Made by a program: the position numbers and the translations under genes. From Virgifigura sp964551315 (GTDB taxonomy: Bacteria; Pseudomonadota; Alphaproteobacteria; Dongiales; Dongiaceae): a stretch of DNA of 64,000 nt. Of this stretch, positions 54,917 through 63,604 are shown one piece after another (positions within the stretch are counted from its first letter, which is position 1; each line of letters opens with the position of its first letter). The notes beneath the pieces are model-generated. The model worked only from the letters and a program-made list of their open reading frames with translations. It made no database searches and was not told where the DNA came from. The stretch lies in assembly GCA_964551315.1 (NCBI GenBank), contig CAZKCM010000011.1, positions 23,231 to 87,230 on the forward strand, read 5' to 3'.

Positions 54917-55186
54917 TTACTTGCGCAGTCCCAGACGCTGGATCAGCGTGTCATAGCGCGCCGAGTCGGTGCGCTTGAGATAGTCGAGCAGGCTGCGACG
55001 CTTGCTCACCATCATCAGCAGACCGCGACGCGAATGCACGTCCTTCTTGTGCGTCTTGAAATGCTCGGTGAGATTGTTGATGCGCTCGGTGAGCAGGGCC
55101 ACCTGGACCTCCGGCGAACCGGTGTCGCCCTTCTTGGTGGCGTATTCGTTGAGCAGCGCGGCCTTGCGCTCGGCAGTAATCGTCAT
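54917..55186 (-). CDS. rpsO: 30S ribosomal protein S15
   Basis: 89 residues; standard sequence with LLNEYATKKGDTGSPEVQVALLTERINNLTEHFKTHKKDVHSRRGLLMMVSKRRSLLDYLKRTDSARYDTLIQRLGLRK. Binds 16S rRNA central domain. Located between truB and pnp, with the strong terminator after it. Confidence 0.98.
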   Translation of the reverse strand: MTITAERKAALLNEYATKKGDTGSPEVQVALLTERINNLTEHFKTHKKDVHSRRGLLMMVSKRRSLLDYLKRTDSARYDTLIQRLGLRK

Positions 55187-55203
55187 CGTCTAACTCCGCG
55201 ACA

Positions 55204-56115
55204 TCACAGGTTGAACAAACGCAGCGGGCGGACCTCGTCGGCGGAACGCTCGGCCATGCCGACGGCCTTGCCGCCTGCCATGACGAGGATTTCGCCTTCC
55301 GGGGGGAGTCCGGGAGCCGCAGTCGCGATCCGTATCGACTGGCCTTGCCTGAGGCGGTCGGCCTGAGGGCCGGTCACAACCAGAGCCGGGATGTCGTCCA
55401 GCGCGGTTTCAACCGGCAACAGATACGCGTGCGCGGCGCCCTTTTGGCACAGATCGGCCAGTGAATCCAGCGAAAAGGCCGATTTTTCATCGAACCGCCC
55501 GACCCGGGTCCGCCGCAGGGCGGTGACATGGGCGCAGGTGCCCAGCGCCTGGCCCAGATCCCGGGCCAGGGCCCGCACATAGGCCCCCTTGCCGCAATCG
55601 ACCTCGAACACGGCATGATCCGCATCCGGAATATCCACCAGCCGCAGCCCGTCGATCCGGACCGGGCGGGGCGCCAGATCCGGCGCCCGGCCGGCGCGGG
55701 CCAGATCGTAGGCCCGCTCCCCGGCGACCTTGAGCGCCGAGAAGGCCGGCGGCTTCTGCAGGATCTCGCCGGTGAAGCGCGGCAGGACGGCCTCGATGGC
55801 GGCCCGGCCGGGGCGATGGTCCGAGCGGGCGACGATCTCGCCCTCCATGTCGTCGGTCGCGGTGGCCTCGCCCCAGCGCGCGGTAAAGCGGTAGGTCTTG
55901 CCGGCATCCATGACCCAGCTGACCGTCTTGGTCGCCTCGCCCAGGGCGATCGGAAGAATGCCGGTGGCCAGCGGGTCCAGCGTGCCGCCATGGCCGGCCT
56001 TGGCGGCGTTGGTGAGATGGCGGACCCTGGCGAGGCATTGCGTCGAGGTCAGGCCGGGCGGCTTGTCGACATTGATCCAGCCATGCACCGGCTGGCCGCG
56101 GCGGCGTCGGCTCAT
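55204..56115 (-). CDS. truB: tRNA pseudouridine(55) synthase TruB
   Basis: 303 residues. Catalytic Asp in GHGGTLDPLATGILPIALGEATK (about residue 46), Tyr region KTYRFTARWGEATATDDMEGE, and KGAYVRALARDLGQALGTCAHVTALRRTRVGRF are all typical. C-terminal PUA-like part ends with RPLRLFNL. Its start overlaps the end of rbfA by 4 bases (ATGA-type), an usual translational coupling. Confidence 0.97.
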   Translation of the reverse strand: MSRRRRGQPVHGWINVDKPPGLTSTQCLARVRHLTNAAKAGHGGTLDPLATGILPIALGEATKTVSWVMDAGKTYRFTARWGEATATDDMEGEIVARSDHRPGRAAIEAVLPRFTGEILQKPPAFSALKVAGERAYDLARAGRAPDLAPRPVRIDGLRLVDIPDADHAVFEVDCGKGAYVRALARDLGQALGTCAHVTALRRTRVGRFDEKSAFSLDSLADLCQKGAAHAYLLPVETALDDIPALVVTGPQADRLRQGQSIRIATAAPGLPPEGEILVMAGGKAVGMAERSADEVRPLRLFNL

Positions 56116-56543
56116 TCCTCGGGCGTCTCGGTTTTCTCGATATCGGCGCGCACCGTCGGCTGCTGCAGCAGCCTGGACACCCGCTCCGCCTCGTCGAAGC
56201 TGTGGTCCAGCTTGAACGAGAAGGTCGGCGCGACCCGCAGGTTGATCTGCTTGACGGCCTCGGTGCGGATATAGGCCTGGGCGCGGTTGAGCGCGGCGAT
56301 GATCTTCGGCCCGTCCTTGCCGCCCAGCGGCATGATGAAGGCGGTGGCCGCCCTCAGATCCGGGCTGACGCGCACTTCCGTCACCGTCACCGCCAGGTCG
56401 GCGAGATCGGGATCGCGGAAATGGCCGTTGCGCAGCACGTCCGAGAGGATATGCCGCAGCTCCTCGCCGACGCGCAGCTGGCGCTGGCTGCGCCCGCCGG
56501 GCAGTTCGTCACGGCCGCCGCCTGCACGCTTGCGCTGTGCCAT
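56112..56543 (-). CDS. rbfA: Ribosome-binding factor A
   Basis: 143 residues, KH-like protein for 16S 5' end maturation. RQLRVGEELRHILSDVLRNGHFRDPDLADLAVTVTEVRVSPDLRAATAFIMPLGG is standard, followed by APTFSFKLDHSFDEAERVSRLL. N-terminus is basic with Gly (MAQRKRAGGGRDELPGGRSQ). Between infB (36 bp) and truB (4-base overlap). Confidence 0.96.
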   Translation of the reverse strand: MAQRKRAGGGRDELPGGRSQRQLRVGEELRHILSDVLRNGHFRDPDLADLAVTVTEVRVSPDLRAATAFIMPLGGKDGPKIIAALNRAQAYIRTEAVKQINLRVAPTFSFKLDHSFDEAERVSRLLQQPTVRADIEKTETPEE

Positions 56544-56578
56544 ACAGCCTGCTCCTGGAAAAAAGGCCGGCGCGCGGC

Positions 56579-59410
56579 TTACAGCTCGCGCGCCACACTC
56601 TCGAGTTCAAAGCACTCGATCACGTCGCCCTGCTGGATGTCGTTGTAGTTCTCGAACGACATGCCGCAATCCATGCCCTGCTTGACCTCGCGGACGTCGT
56701 CCTTGAAGCGCTTGAGCGTGGAGAGCTGACCCTCGTGGATCACCACGTTGTCGCGCAGCAGGCGCACCTTGGCGCCGCGCTTGACCAGGCCTTCGGTGAC
56801 CATGCAGCCCGCGACCTTGCCGACCTTGGAGATGTTGAACACCTCGCGGATCTCGGCGTAGCCGAGGAAGTTCTCGCGGATGGTCGGCGCCAGCATGCCG
56901 GACAGCAGCGCCTTCAGGTCGTCCATCAGGTTGTAGATGATCGAGTAGTAGCGGATGTCGACGCCGTCGCGCTCGGCCAGGTCGCGCGCCTGCTTCGAGG
57001 CACGGACGTTGAAGCCGATGATGGCGCCCTTCGAGGCCGCCGCCAGGGCGACGTCCGACTCGTTGATGCCGCCGACGGCGCCATGCAGCACGCGCACCGC
57101 CACTTCGTCGGTGCTGAGCTTCTTTGCCGCCGCCAGGATCGCTTCCAGAGAGCCCTGCACGTCGGTCTTGACGACGATCGGCAGTTCCTTCTGCTCGCCG
57201 GCCTTGATCTTGGAGAACATCTGCTCGAGCGTGCCGCGCGCCGACACCGCGGAACGGGCCTCGCGCTGCTTGCGCTCGCGGAACTCGGCGACCTCGCGGG
57301 CGCGGGCCTCGTTCTCGACCACGACGAACTCGTCGCCGGCCTCGGGCGTGCCCTGCAGGCCGAGCACCTCGACCGGCACCGCCGGCCCGGCCGACACGAC
57401 GTTCTTGCCCTTGTCGTCGATCAGCGCGCGCACGCGGCCCCAGCTGCTGCCGGCCACGAAGACATCGCCGACATGCAGGGTGCCGCGCTGCACCAGCACG
57501 GTGGCGACCGAGCCGCGGCCGCGTTCCAGCTTGGCTTCAACCACGACGCCTTCCGCCTTGCGGTCCGGATTGGCCTTGAGGTCGAGGATTTCCGCCTGCA
57601 GCAGGATCGCCTCTTCCAGCGCATCCAGGCCCTTGCGGGTCTTGGCCGAAACCTCGACCGACTGGACCTCGCCGCCCATCTGCTCGACCACGACCTCGTG
57701 GTTCAGCAGCTCCTGGCGCACCTTCTGCGGGTTGGCCTGCGGCTTGTCGCATTTGTTGATCGCCACGACGAGCGGCACGCCGGCCGCCTTGGCGTGATGG
57801 ATCGCTTCCACCGTCTGCGGCATGACGCTGTCGTCGGCCGCGACCACCAGGACCACGATATCGGTGACCTTGGCGCCGCGGGCGCGCATCTGGGTGAAGG
57901 CTTCGTGACCCGGCGTGTCGAGGAAGGTGATCGACTTGCCCGACTGCATATGCACCTGGTAGGCGCCGATATGCTGGGTGATGCCGCCGGCTTCGCCGCT
58001 GGCGACGTCGGTCTGGCGCAGCGCGTCGAGCAGCGAGGTCTTGCCGTGGTCGACATGGCCCATGACGGTGACGACCGGCGGACGCGGACGCAGCGTGTCC
58101 TCGGCATCCTGCTCGCCGCCCAGGCCGAGTTCGACGTCGGATTCGGCAACGCGCTGGACGCGGTGGCCGAACTCGCTCACCACCAGTTCGGCGGTATCGG
58201 CGTCGATGGTCTGGTTGATCGTCGCCATCACGCCCATCTTCATCAGGGCCTTGATGACGTCGACGCCGCGCTCGGCCATGCGATTGGCGAGTTCCTGGAC
58301 CGTGATGGTCTCGGGGATGACGACGTCGCGCAGGATCTTCTGCTGCTGCTCCGAACCCTGGTGATGCGCCCGCTTCTCGCGCTCGAGGCGGCGGCGGAAC
58401 GAGGCAACCGACCGCACGCGCTCGTTCTCGTCGAGCGCGCTGGTGATGCTGAGCTTACCGGCGCGGCGCTGGGCGCCGTCGCGGCCGCGACCCGGGGTCG
58501 CCTTCGGCGCCACCGTGCGGGCGCCGGGGCGACGCTTGCCGCTGCCTTCCTCTTCATCGTCGTCCGCCGGACGGCCGGCAGGCGCACCCGGCGCGGCGGC
58601 GGTTCCCTGGGTCTCGGCGGCGGCCAGACGGCGGGCAGCCTCGGCTTCCGCCTTCTTGCGCGCCTCTTCCTCGGCCCGCTTGCGGGCGTCTTCCTCGGCC
58701 TGGCGGCGCAGCGCGGCTTCGCGCTCGGCATGCACGCGGGACAGTTCGTCCTGGCGGCGGCGCATGTCCTCTTCGGCCACGCGGCGCATCTCGCCCAGCT
58801 TGCTGCGGAGGTCGTCGTTGCGGGCGCGGGCCTGCTTCTCTTCCTCGGTCAGCGACTTCAGCACCATGCCGGTCGGACGCTGCGACCGGGCGGTGCGATC
58901 CGAACGGCCCGGGCGCACATCGCCGGTCGGCTGCGCCGTCATGCGCGGTCCCTGGCGCGGCGTGGCCGCGGCCGGCGACGGGGCTGCAGCAGCGGCCGGG
59001 GCGGTTCGGCCCTCGGGCTCGGGCGCGCGCGCCTGCGCAGCAGCCGGAGCGGCTGCCTGGGCAGTCGCCTGCTCGGCGGCGCGGGCCGCTTCCTCGGCGG
59101 CCTTGGCGGCCTCATGCTCGGCGAATTTCTCGGCCAGCGATGGCACATGCACGCTGGGCGCCGCCGCGGTGCGGGCCGCCGCGGGCGGCCGGGCAGCCGG
59201 CGATGCGGCCGGCTCGGCGGCGGGAGCAGCGGGCTTCGCGGCGCCGGGCGGTACGATGGTGCGCTTCTTGCGCACCTCGACGGTCACCGCCTTGGTGCGG
59301 CCATGGCTGAAGCTCTGCCGGACCTGCCCGGTCTCGACCGTCTTCTTCAGCTCCAGCCGCTTGGGCCGCGCCGTCGCCTTTTCCTTGTCCTGCTCGTTCA
59401 CGTCGCTCAT
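56579..59410 (-). CDS. infB: Translation initiation factor IF-2
   Basis: 943 residues from the ATG at 59410 (MSDVNEQDKEKA); open frame extends to 59461 but is unlikely. The N-terminal half is Ala/Glu/Arg/Pro-rich with coiled-coil segments (EEDARKRAEEEARKKAEAEAARR). IF2_N at about 375-440 (ITVQELANRMAERGVDVIKALMKMG). The GTPase has VVTVMGHVDHGKTSLLDALR, DTPGHEAF, and NKCD. Domain IV follows, with DVRYYSIIYNLMDDLK near the C-terminus. Long N-terminal region is typical of alphaproteobacteria. Confidence 0.97.
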   Translation of the reverse strand: MSDVNEQDKEKATARPKRLELKKTVETGQVRQSFSHGRTKAVTVEVRKKRTIVPPGAAKPAAPAAEPAASPAARPPAAARTAAAPSVHVPSLAEKFAEHEAAKAAEEAARAAEQATAQAAAPAAAQARAPEPEGRTAPAAAAAPSPAAATPRQGPRMTAQPTGDVRPGRSDRTARSQRPTGMVLKSLTEEEKQARARNDDLRSKLGEMRRVAEEDMRRRQDELSRVHAEREAALRRQAEEDARKRAEEEARKKAEAEAARRLAAAETQGTAAAPGAPAGRPADDDEEEGSGKRRPGARTVAPKATPGRGRDGAQRRAGKLSITSALDENERVRSVASFRRRLEREKRAHHQGSEQQQKILRDVVIPETITVQELANRMAERGVDVIKALMKMGVMATINQTIDADTAELVVSEFGHRVQRVAESDVELGLGGEQDAEDTLRPRPPVVTVMGHVDHGKTSLLDALRQTDVASGEAGGITQHIGAYQVHMQSGKSITFLDTPGHEAFTQMRARGAKVTDIVVLVVAADDSVMPQTVEAIHHAKAAGVPLVVAINKCDKPQANPQKVRQELLNHEVVVEQMGGEVQSVEVSAKTRKGLDALEEAILLQAEILDLKANPDRKAEGVVVEAKLERGRGSVATVLVQRGTLHVGDVFVAGSSWGRVRALIDDKGKNVVSAGPAVPVEVLGLQGTPEAGDEFVVVENEARAREVAEFRERKQREARSAVSARGTLEQMFSKIKAGEQKELPIVVKTDVQGSLEAILAAAKKLSTDEVAVRVLHGAVGGINESDVALAAASKGAIIGFNVRASKQARDLAERDGVDIRYYSIIYNLMDDLKALLSGMLAPTIRENFLGYAEIREVFNISKVGKVAGCMVTEGLVKRGAKVRLLRDNVVIHEGQLSTLKRFKDDVREVKQGMDCGMSFENYNDIQQGDVIECFELESVAREL

Positions 59411-59474
59411 ACCTAATCCGCTTCCGCCTGCCGCCACGCGGCTCTCTACTCGTCCCGCCACTGCCGCAACCGCT

Positions 59475-59870
59475 TCACCCCTGCGAAGTCAGCCGCGCCA
59501 GCAGCGCCATATCCGCCGCAACCCGACGCGTCAGCGGCGTCTGCTGCGACATGGGCCCGTCCTGCCACAATCCGGCACGCCGGGCCCTGGCAACCTGCTC
59601 GGCCACATGCGCCGACCAGGCTTCCACACTACGCGCCGCCAGATCCTCCGGCACGCGCACCTTGCGCTTGGCACCGCGGGCAAACGCGCCCTTGGACCTC
59701 GCCAACTCCACCGCCCCCGGCGCCGGTGCGAGCCAGAGCCCGCGTCCCGGCAATACACGCGCCGGGTCCGGCACCACCACGCCAGCCGCATCCACGGCGA
59801 AGCGCAGCAACGCGTCCGGGTCGGCCCGCACGCCGGTCAGAATGCACCGGCGCTGCGGCCTGCCCGGCAT
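59475..59870 (-). CDS. YlxR/DUF448 RNA-binding protein, short form
   Basis: 131 residues from the ATG at 59870, four bases after the nusA stop. The DUF448 signature is RRCILTGVRADPDALLRFAVDAAGVVVPDPARVLPGRGLWLAP with the helix LARSKGAFARGAKRKVRVPEDLAARSVEAWSAHVAEQVARARRAGL. Most alphaproteobacterial relatives have a second, L7Ae-like domain and are near 200 residues; here the gene ends before one and infB begins 64 bp downstream, so that domain is absent. YlxR in other bacteria binds RnpB; function here is inferred from nusA-infB context. Confidence 0.86.
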   Translation of the reverse strand: MPGRPQRRCILTGVRADPDALLRFAVDAAGVVVPDPARVLPGRGLWLAPAPGAVELARSKGAFARGAKRKVRVPEDLAARSVEAWSAHVAEQVARARRAGLWQDGPMSQQTPLTRRVAADMALLARLTSQG

Positions 59871-59874
59871 CCGG

Positions 59875-61413
59875 TCAGGCCTCGGCGCCGCCTTCCTGGC
59901 CGCCGTCCTGCTCGTCGCCGAACCAATGCTGACGCGCCGCCATGATGATGGCGTTCGCATCCTCATTCGAAAGCCCCTCGCCGACGATTTCCTGCAATTC
60001 GTCGCCGGCCAGGTCGGCGAGGTCATCGAGCGTCTTCACGCCCTTCTCGCCCAGCGCCACCAGCATCGCCGGCGTGAGGCCGTCCATCGCGGCCACCTCG
60101 TCGGTGACCCCGAGCGCCTTGCGCTTCTCTTCCATTTCGGCATTGACGCGGTCGACATACTCCACCGCGCGCTCATGCAGCTCGTTGGCGATGTCGCCGT
60201 CGAAGCCCTCGATTTCCGCCAGTTCCTCGACCGGCAGATAGGCGAGTTCCTCGACCTTGGTGAAGCCTTCGGTGACCAGCAGCTGGGCCAGCGTCTCGTC
60301 CACATCCAGCGCATCGATGAAGAGCTGGCTGCGCTCGCGGAATTCCTTCTGGCGGCGCTCGGATTCTTCTTCCTCGGTCAGGATGTCGATGTCGTAGCCG
60401 GTCAGCTGCGAGGCCAGGCGCACGTTCTGGCCGCGGCGGCCGATGGCGAGCGACAGCTGGTCGGTCGGCACGACGACCTCGACCGAATTGGCTTCCTCGT
60501 CGAGCACCACCTTGGCGACTTCCGCCGGGGCCAGCGCGTTGACGATGAAGGTGGCCGGATCGGGCGACCACTTGATGATGTCGATCTTCTCGCCCTGCAG
60601 CTCGTTCACCACCGCCTGGACGCGGCTGCCGCGCATGCCGACGCAGGCGCCGACCGGATCGATGGAATTGTCGTTGGACAGCACGGCAATCTTGGCGCGG
60701 CTGCCCGGATCGCGGGCGACGGCGCGGATCTCGATGATGCCGTCATAGACTTCCGGCACTTCCTGGGCGAACAGCTTGGCCATGAACTGCGGATGCGAGC
60801 GCGACAGGAAAATCTGTGGCCCGCGCGGCTCGCGGCGCACGTCGTAGATATAGGCGCGCACGCGGTCGCCCTGGCGGAAGGTCTCGCGCGGCAGCAGCTC
60901 GTCGCGGCGGATGATCGCCTCGGCGCGGCCGAGATCGACCGTCACGTTGCCGTATTCCACGCGCTTGACCTGGCCGTTGATGATCTCGCCGATGCGGTCC
61001 TTGTATTCGTTGTACTGCCGCTCGCGCTCGGCCTCGCGCACCTTCTGCACGATCACCTGCTTGGCGGTCTGGGCGGCGATGCGGCCGAAGTCGATCGGCG
61101 GCAGCGGCTCGGCGATCACGTCGCCGATCTGGGCGTCAGGATTGCGGCGCTGCGCTTCCGCGAGGCCGATATCGGTCGCGTCGTTCTCCACCTTCTCGAC
61201 GACCTGCAGATGGCGCTCCAGGCGGATCTCTCCGGTCTTGCGGTCGATCTCGGCATGGATGTCGTTTTCCAGGCCGTAACGCGAGCGCGCCGCCTTCTGG
61301 ATCGCGTCTTCCATCGCCATCAGCACGACGTCGCGCTCGATGGCCTTTTCGCGCGCGGCGGCATCGGCAGCCTGCAGCAGCTCGAGCCGGTTGAAACTGG
61401 TTACCGTTTCCAT
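59875..61413 (-). CDS. nusA: Transcription termination/antitermination protein NusA
   Basis: 512 residues. NusA N-terminal domain begins METVTSFNRLELLQAADAAAREKAIERDVVLMAMEDAIQKAARSRYG. S1 domain, KH1 (GACVGMRGSRVQAVVNELQGEKIDIIKW) and KH2 (LAIGRRGQNVRLASQLTGYDIDIL) follow. C-terminal acidic repeats of the helix-hairpin-helix type: LFIDALDVDETLAQLLVTEGFTKVEELAYLPVEELAEIEGFDGDIANEL and a second copy. Highly standard. Located between rimP (32 bp) and ylxR. Confidence 0.97.
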   Translation of the reverse strand: METVTSFNRLELLQAADAAAREKAIERDVVLMAMEDAIQKAARSRYGLENDIHAEIDRKTGEIRLERHLQVVEKVENDATDIGLAEAQRRNPDAQIGDVIAEPLPPIDFGRIAAQTAKQVIVQKVREAERERQYNEYKDRIGEIINGQVKRVEYGNVTVDLGRAEAIIRRDELLPRETFRQGDRVRAYIYDVRREPRGPQIFLSRSHPQFMAKLFAQEVPEVYDGIIEIRAVARDPGSRAKIAVLSNDNSIDPVGACVGMRGSRVQAVVNELQGEKIDIIKWSPDPATFIVNALAPAEVAKVVLDEEANSVEVVVPTDQLSLAIGRRGQNVRLASQLTGYDIDILTEEEESERRQKEFRERSQLFIDALDVDETLAQLLVTEGFTKVEELAYLPVEELAEIEGFDGDIANELHERAVEYVDRVNAEMEEKRKALGVTDEVAAMDGLTPAMLVALGEKGVKTLDDLADLAGDELQEIVGEGLSNEDANAIIMAARQHWFGDEQDGGQEGGAEA

Positions 61414-61445
61414 TGTTCCTGTTCCTCGAACTCTTTACCTGAACC

Positions 61446-61982
61446 TCATTCGGCCGCGCCATGCGCGCCGGCCGGCGAACGCCCGGCCATGCTGGCGGCA
61501 ATCAGATCGTCGGTGACCACCAGCTTGGCATTGGCGATCTCGGCCACCGGCAGCCGCTGCTCGCCGCCGGATTCCTCGTCCTGCAGCACGATCTCCGCGC
61601 CCGACAGGCCGCGCAGACGGCCGCGGAAGCGCTTGCGCCCGTCCAGCGGACGGCCCAGCTCCACCTTGGCCTCGAACCCCTTGAACCGCTCGAAGTCGGC
61701 CGGCTTCACCAGCGGGCGGTCGAGACCGGGCGAGGACACTTCGAGACGGTAGGCGCCGCTGATCGGATCCTCGACATCGAGCACGGCGCTGATGGCGCGG
61801 CTGACCTCGGCGCAATCCTCCACGGTGATGCCGCCGTCATGGGGCGCACCGCCGGTGTCGCGCTCGAACATGATCTGCAGGACGGGACGCTGCGAACCCA
61901 TCAGCCTGACGCGCACGAGCTGGAAGCCCATCGCGTCCAGCGTTGGCGCAATCATGTCCGCAATCTTACTCACCGCATCCAT
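61446..61982 (-). CDS. rimP: Ribosome maturation factor RimP
   Basis: 178 residues. MDAVSKIADMIAPTLDAMGFQLVRVRLMGSQRPVLQIMFE and TVEDCAEVSRAISAVLDVEDPISGAYRLEVSSPGLDRPLVKPADFERFKGFEAKVELGRPLDGRKRFRGRLRG are typical RimP/DUF150. Beginning of the nusA operon on the minus strand; the 216 bp upstream includes a terminator of the preceding operon. Confidence 0.96.
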   Translation of the reverse strand: MDAVSKIADMIAPTLDAMGFQLVRVRLMGSQRPVLQIMFERDTGGAPHDGGITVEDCAEVSRAISAVLDVEDPISGAYRLEVSSPGLDRPLVKPADFERFKGFEAKVELGRPLDGRKRFRGRLRGLSGAEIVLQDEESGGEQRLPVAEIANAKLVVTDDLIAASMAGRSPAGAHGAAE

Positions 61983-62198
61983 GCGTTGGCGACAAACCCT
62001 TGATGTTGCTGATCTTTTGCAAGCCAGCCAGAAGCAAATGGCAGAAACGAAAAATGGGCCTCACCGGCCCATCTTCAAACTCCCGATCCGACCTAGGACC
62101 CGGCCAGCAATGTTGGACGCTGTTATAGCGGCAAATTCAATGAATGCAAGGCCTTTCACCGGTCCGGGCGGCCTCTCCGGCTCCCCCCTGGGGCGCCC
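61983..62198. other. Intergenic region upstream of rimP
   Basis: 216 bp between the CbtA-like gene and rimP. It has the terminator at 62049-62072; promoter elements for the rimP-nusA-infB operon are expected toward 61983, but none is clear. Confidence 0.45.
62049..62072 (-). terminator. Terminator of the metK-trmB-cbtA-like operon
   Basis: On the minus strand ATGGGCC and GGCCCAT make a perfect 7-bp stem with loop GGTGA, followed by a run of T. It lies about 130 bp after the stop of the CbtA-like gene. Confidence 0.8.
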
Positions 62199-62867
62199 TC
62201 AGCGGTCCATGATCCGCCGGGCGGCAAGCACGGAAAACGCCCCCAGCAGCAGCCAGAACAGCAGATTCAGCCCCAGCAGCAGGACGGCATCCTCCCCGGC
62301 GGGATATTCCATCGGGTAGGGCGGCAGGATGGGCGGCGCGTCCGGCGGTGCATCGAGCGGCAGCGCCCCGCCGATGTCACCGGTCAGGCTGTCGGTTCCC
62401 AGGCCGGTATGCTCCCGCCAGGCCGAGGCCGGCGCCAGCAGGGGCGGGGCGGCCAGCAGGGCCAGGCCGATCAGCCGCCAGCGGTCGGCGACCGCCAGCA
62501 GCAGCCAGAGGCCGGCCCCCGTCACCGCCACGGTGAAGATCCAGAACAGCAGTGCGCCGCCGTCTTCGGTCGGGATCACCCCGGGCGGCTGCGCCGGCTG
62601 GCACCAGAGCGGCGCCAGCACGGCGGCGGCGAAACCGCCGGCGCCCCAGAGCAGGCTGCGGGGGTAGCTCGGCAGGCCGTGCAGCCGGTAGGCCAGCTGC
62701 AGCGCCAGCCCGCCGGCCAGGCCAATGCCGACATGCTGCAGCAGGAAGGTCTCGCGGGCGGCGATATCGGGCATGATCGGCGGATCGACGACGGCCCGCA
62801 CGATCATCACCGACAGGGTGGCCAGGACCGCCGCCATGGACGCGGCGGCGATCAGACGGAGCGGCAT
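62199..62867 (-). CDS. CbtA-like membrane protein
   Basis: 222 residues from the ATG at 62867, with GGGAGGAGG upstream. About five to six hydrophobic helices: N-terminal LIAAASMAAVLATLSVMIV, then LLQHVGIGLAGGLALQLAY, SLLWGAGGFAAAVLAPLWCQPAQPPGV, LFWIFTVAVTGAGLWLLLAV, WRLIGLALLAAPPLLAP and a C-terminal helix. The pattern LWGAGGFAAAVLAPLW...PP and RLIGLALLAAPPL matches CbtA, a cobalt-transport-related family; there is no CbtB-like His protein nearby. Cobalt transport is only an inference. It follows trmB by 17 bp. Confidence 0.55.
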   Translation of the reverse strand: MPLRLIAAASMAAVLATLSVMIVRAVVDPPIMPDIAARETFLLQHVGIGLAGGLALQLAYRLHGLPSYPRSLLWGAGGFAAAVLAPLWCQPAQPPGVIPTEDGGALLFWIFTVAVTGAGLWLLLAVADRWRLIGLALLAAPPLLAPASAWREHTGLGTDSLTGDIGGALPLDAPPDAPPILPPYPMEYPAGEDAVLLLGLNLLFWLLLGAFSVLAARRIMDR

Positions 62868-62884
62868 GCCCCTCCTCCCGACTC

Positions 62885-63604
62885 TCAGACGCGCCTGAGA
62901 CGATAGTAATGCGGGACCCGGCCCGCGGCGATGGCCTTCTGCTCGTACTTGCTGGCGGGCCAGTCGTCCGGACGCTGCAGCCAGTCGCGGCTGCGCTCGG
63001 CCGTCCACGCGAAACGCGGCTCGGCGAGGATGTGGTACAGCATCCAGCGCTGGTAATCCGGCACGTCGGTGGCCAGCCGCAGCTCGCCGCCGGAGGGAAT
63101 GATCCGCGCCCAGTCGGCCAGGGTGTCGGCATTGACGATGCGACGCCACTGGTGGCGCTTTTTCGGCCAGGGATCGGGAAACAGCACGAAGCCGCGCGCC
63201 ACCGAATTGTCCGGCAGCGCCTTGAGCAGCAGCCGCGCGTCATCGGTCAGGATGCGGATGTTGTCGCGCGTATCGCCCCGCTCATGGCGATCGGCGATCT
63301 GCATCACCAGCTTGGCGACGCCATGCTCGTAGGGTTCGACGCCGATGAAGCCGATCTCGGGATGGCGCTCGGACAGCTCGAACATGTGCCCGCCATCGCC
63401 GAAGCCGATCTCGACCCAGTAGGCCTGTTTCGGCGCCGGGAACAGACTGGCCGGATCAAGGACCGTGCCCGGCTCGGGCGCGGCAAAACGCAGGCGCGGC
63501 AGCCAGGCTGCGAAGCGGTTTTCGCGGGTGGGGGAAAGCTTGCGGCCGCGGCGGCGCCCGTAGATCAGGCGCCGCTTCGCGGCCGCGGAGTCATGGTCCG
63601 ACAC
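62885..63604 (-). CDS. trmB: tRNA (guanine(46)-N7)-methyltransferase TrmB
   Basis: 239 residues from a GTG start at 63604, directly abutting the metK stop (TAAGTG). RRLIYGRRRGRKLSP opens it, VEIGFGDGGHMFELSERHPEIGFIGVEPYEHGV is the SAM site, and LFPDPWPKKRHQWRRIVNADTLADWARIIPSGGELRLATDVPDY is the signature. Makes m7G46 in tRNA. In operon with metK and the CbtA-like gene. Confidence 0.96.
   Translation of the reverse strand: MSDHDSAAAKRRLIYGRRRGRKLSPTRENRFAAWLPRLRFAAPEPGTVLDPASLFPAPKQAYWVEIGFGDGGHMFELSERHPEIGFIGVEPYEHGVAKLVMQIADRHERGDTRDNIRILTDDARLLLKALPDNSVARGFVLFPDPWPKKRHQWRRIVNADTLADWARIIPSGGELRLATDVPDYQRWMLYHILAEPRFAWTAERSRDWLQRPDDWPASKYEQKAIAAGRVPHYYRLRRV

Noticed and set aside
58443..59945. 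500-residue plus-strand frame opposite infB
   Set aside because: Antisense shadow of the Ala-rich, low-complexity N-terminus of IF-2; composition is Arg/Ser/Ala-rich with no domain.
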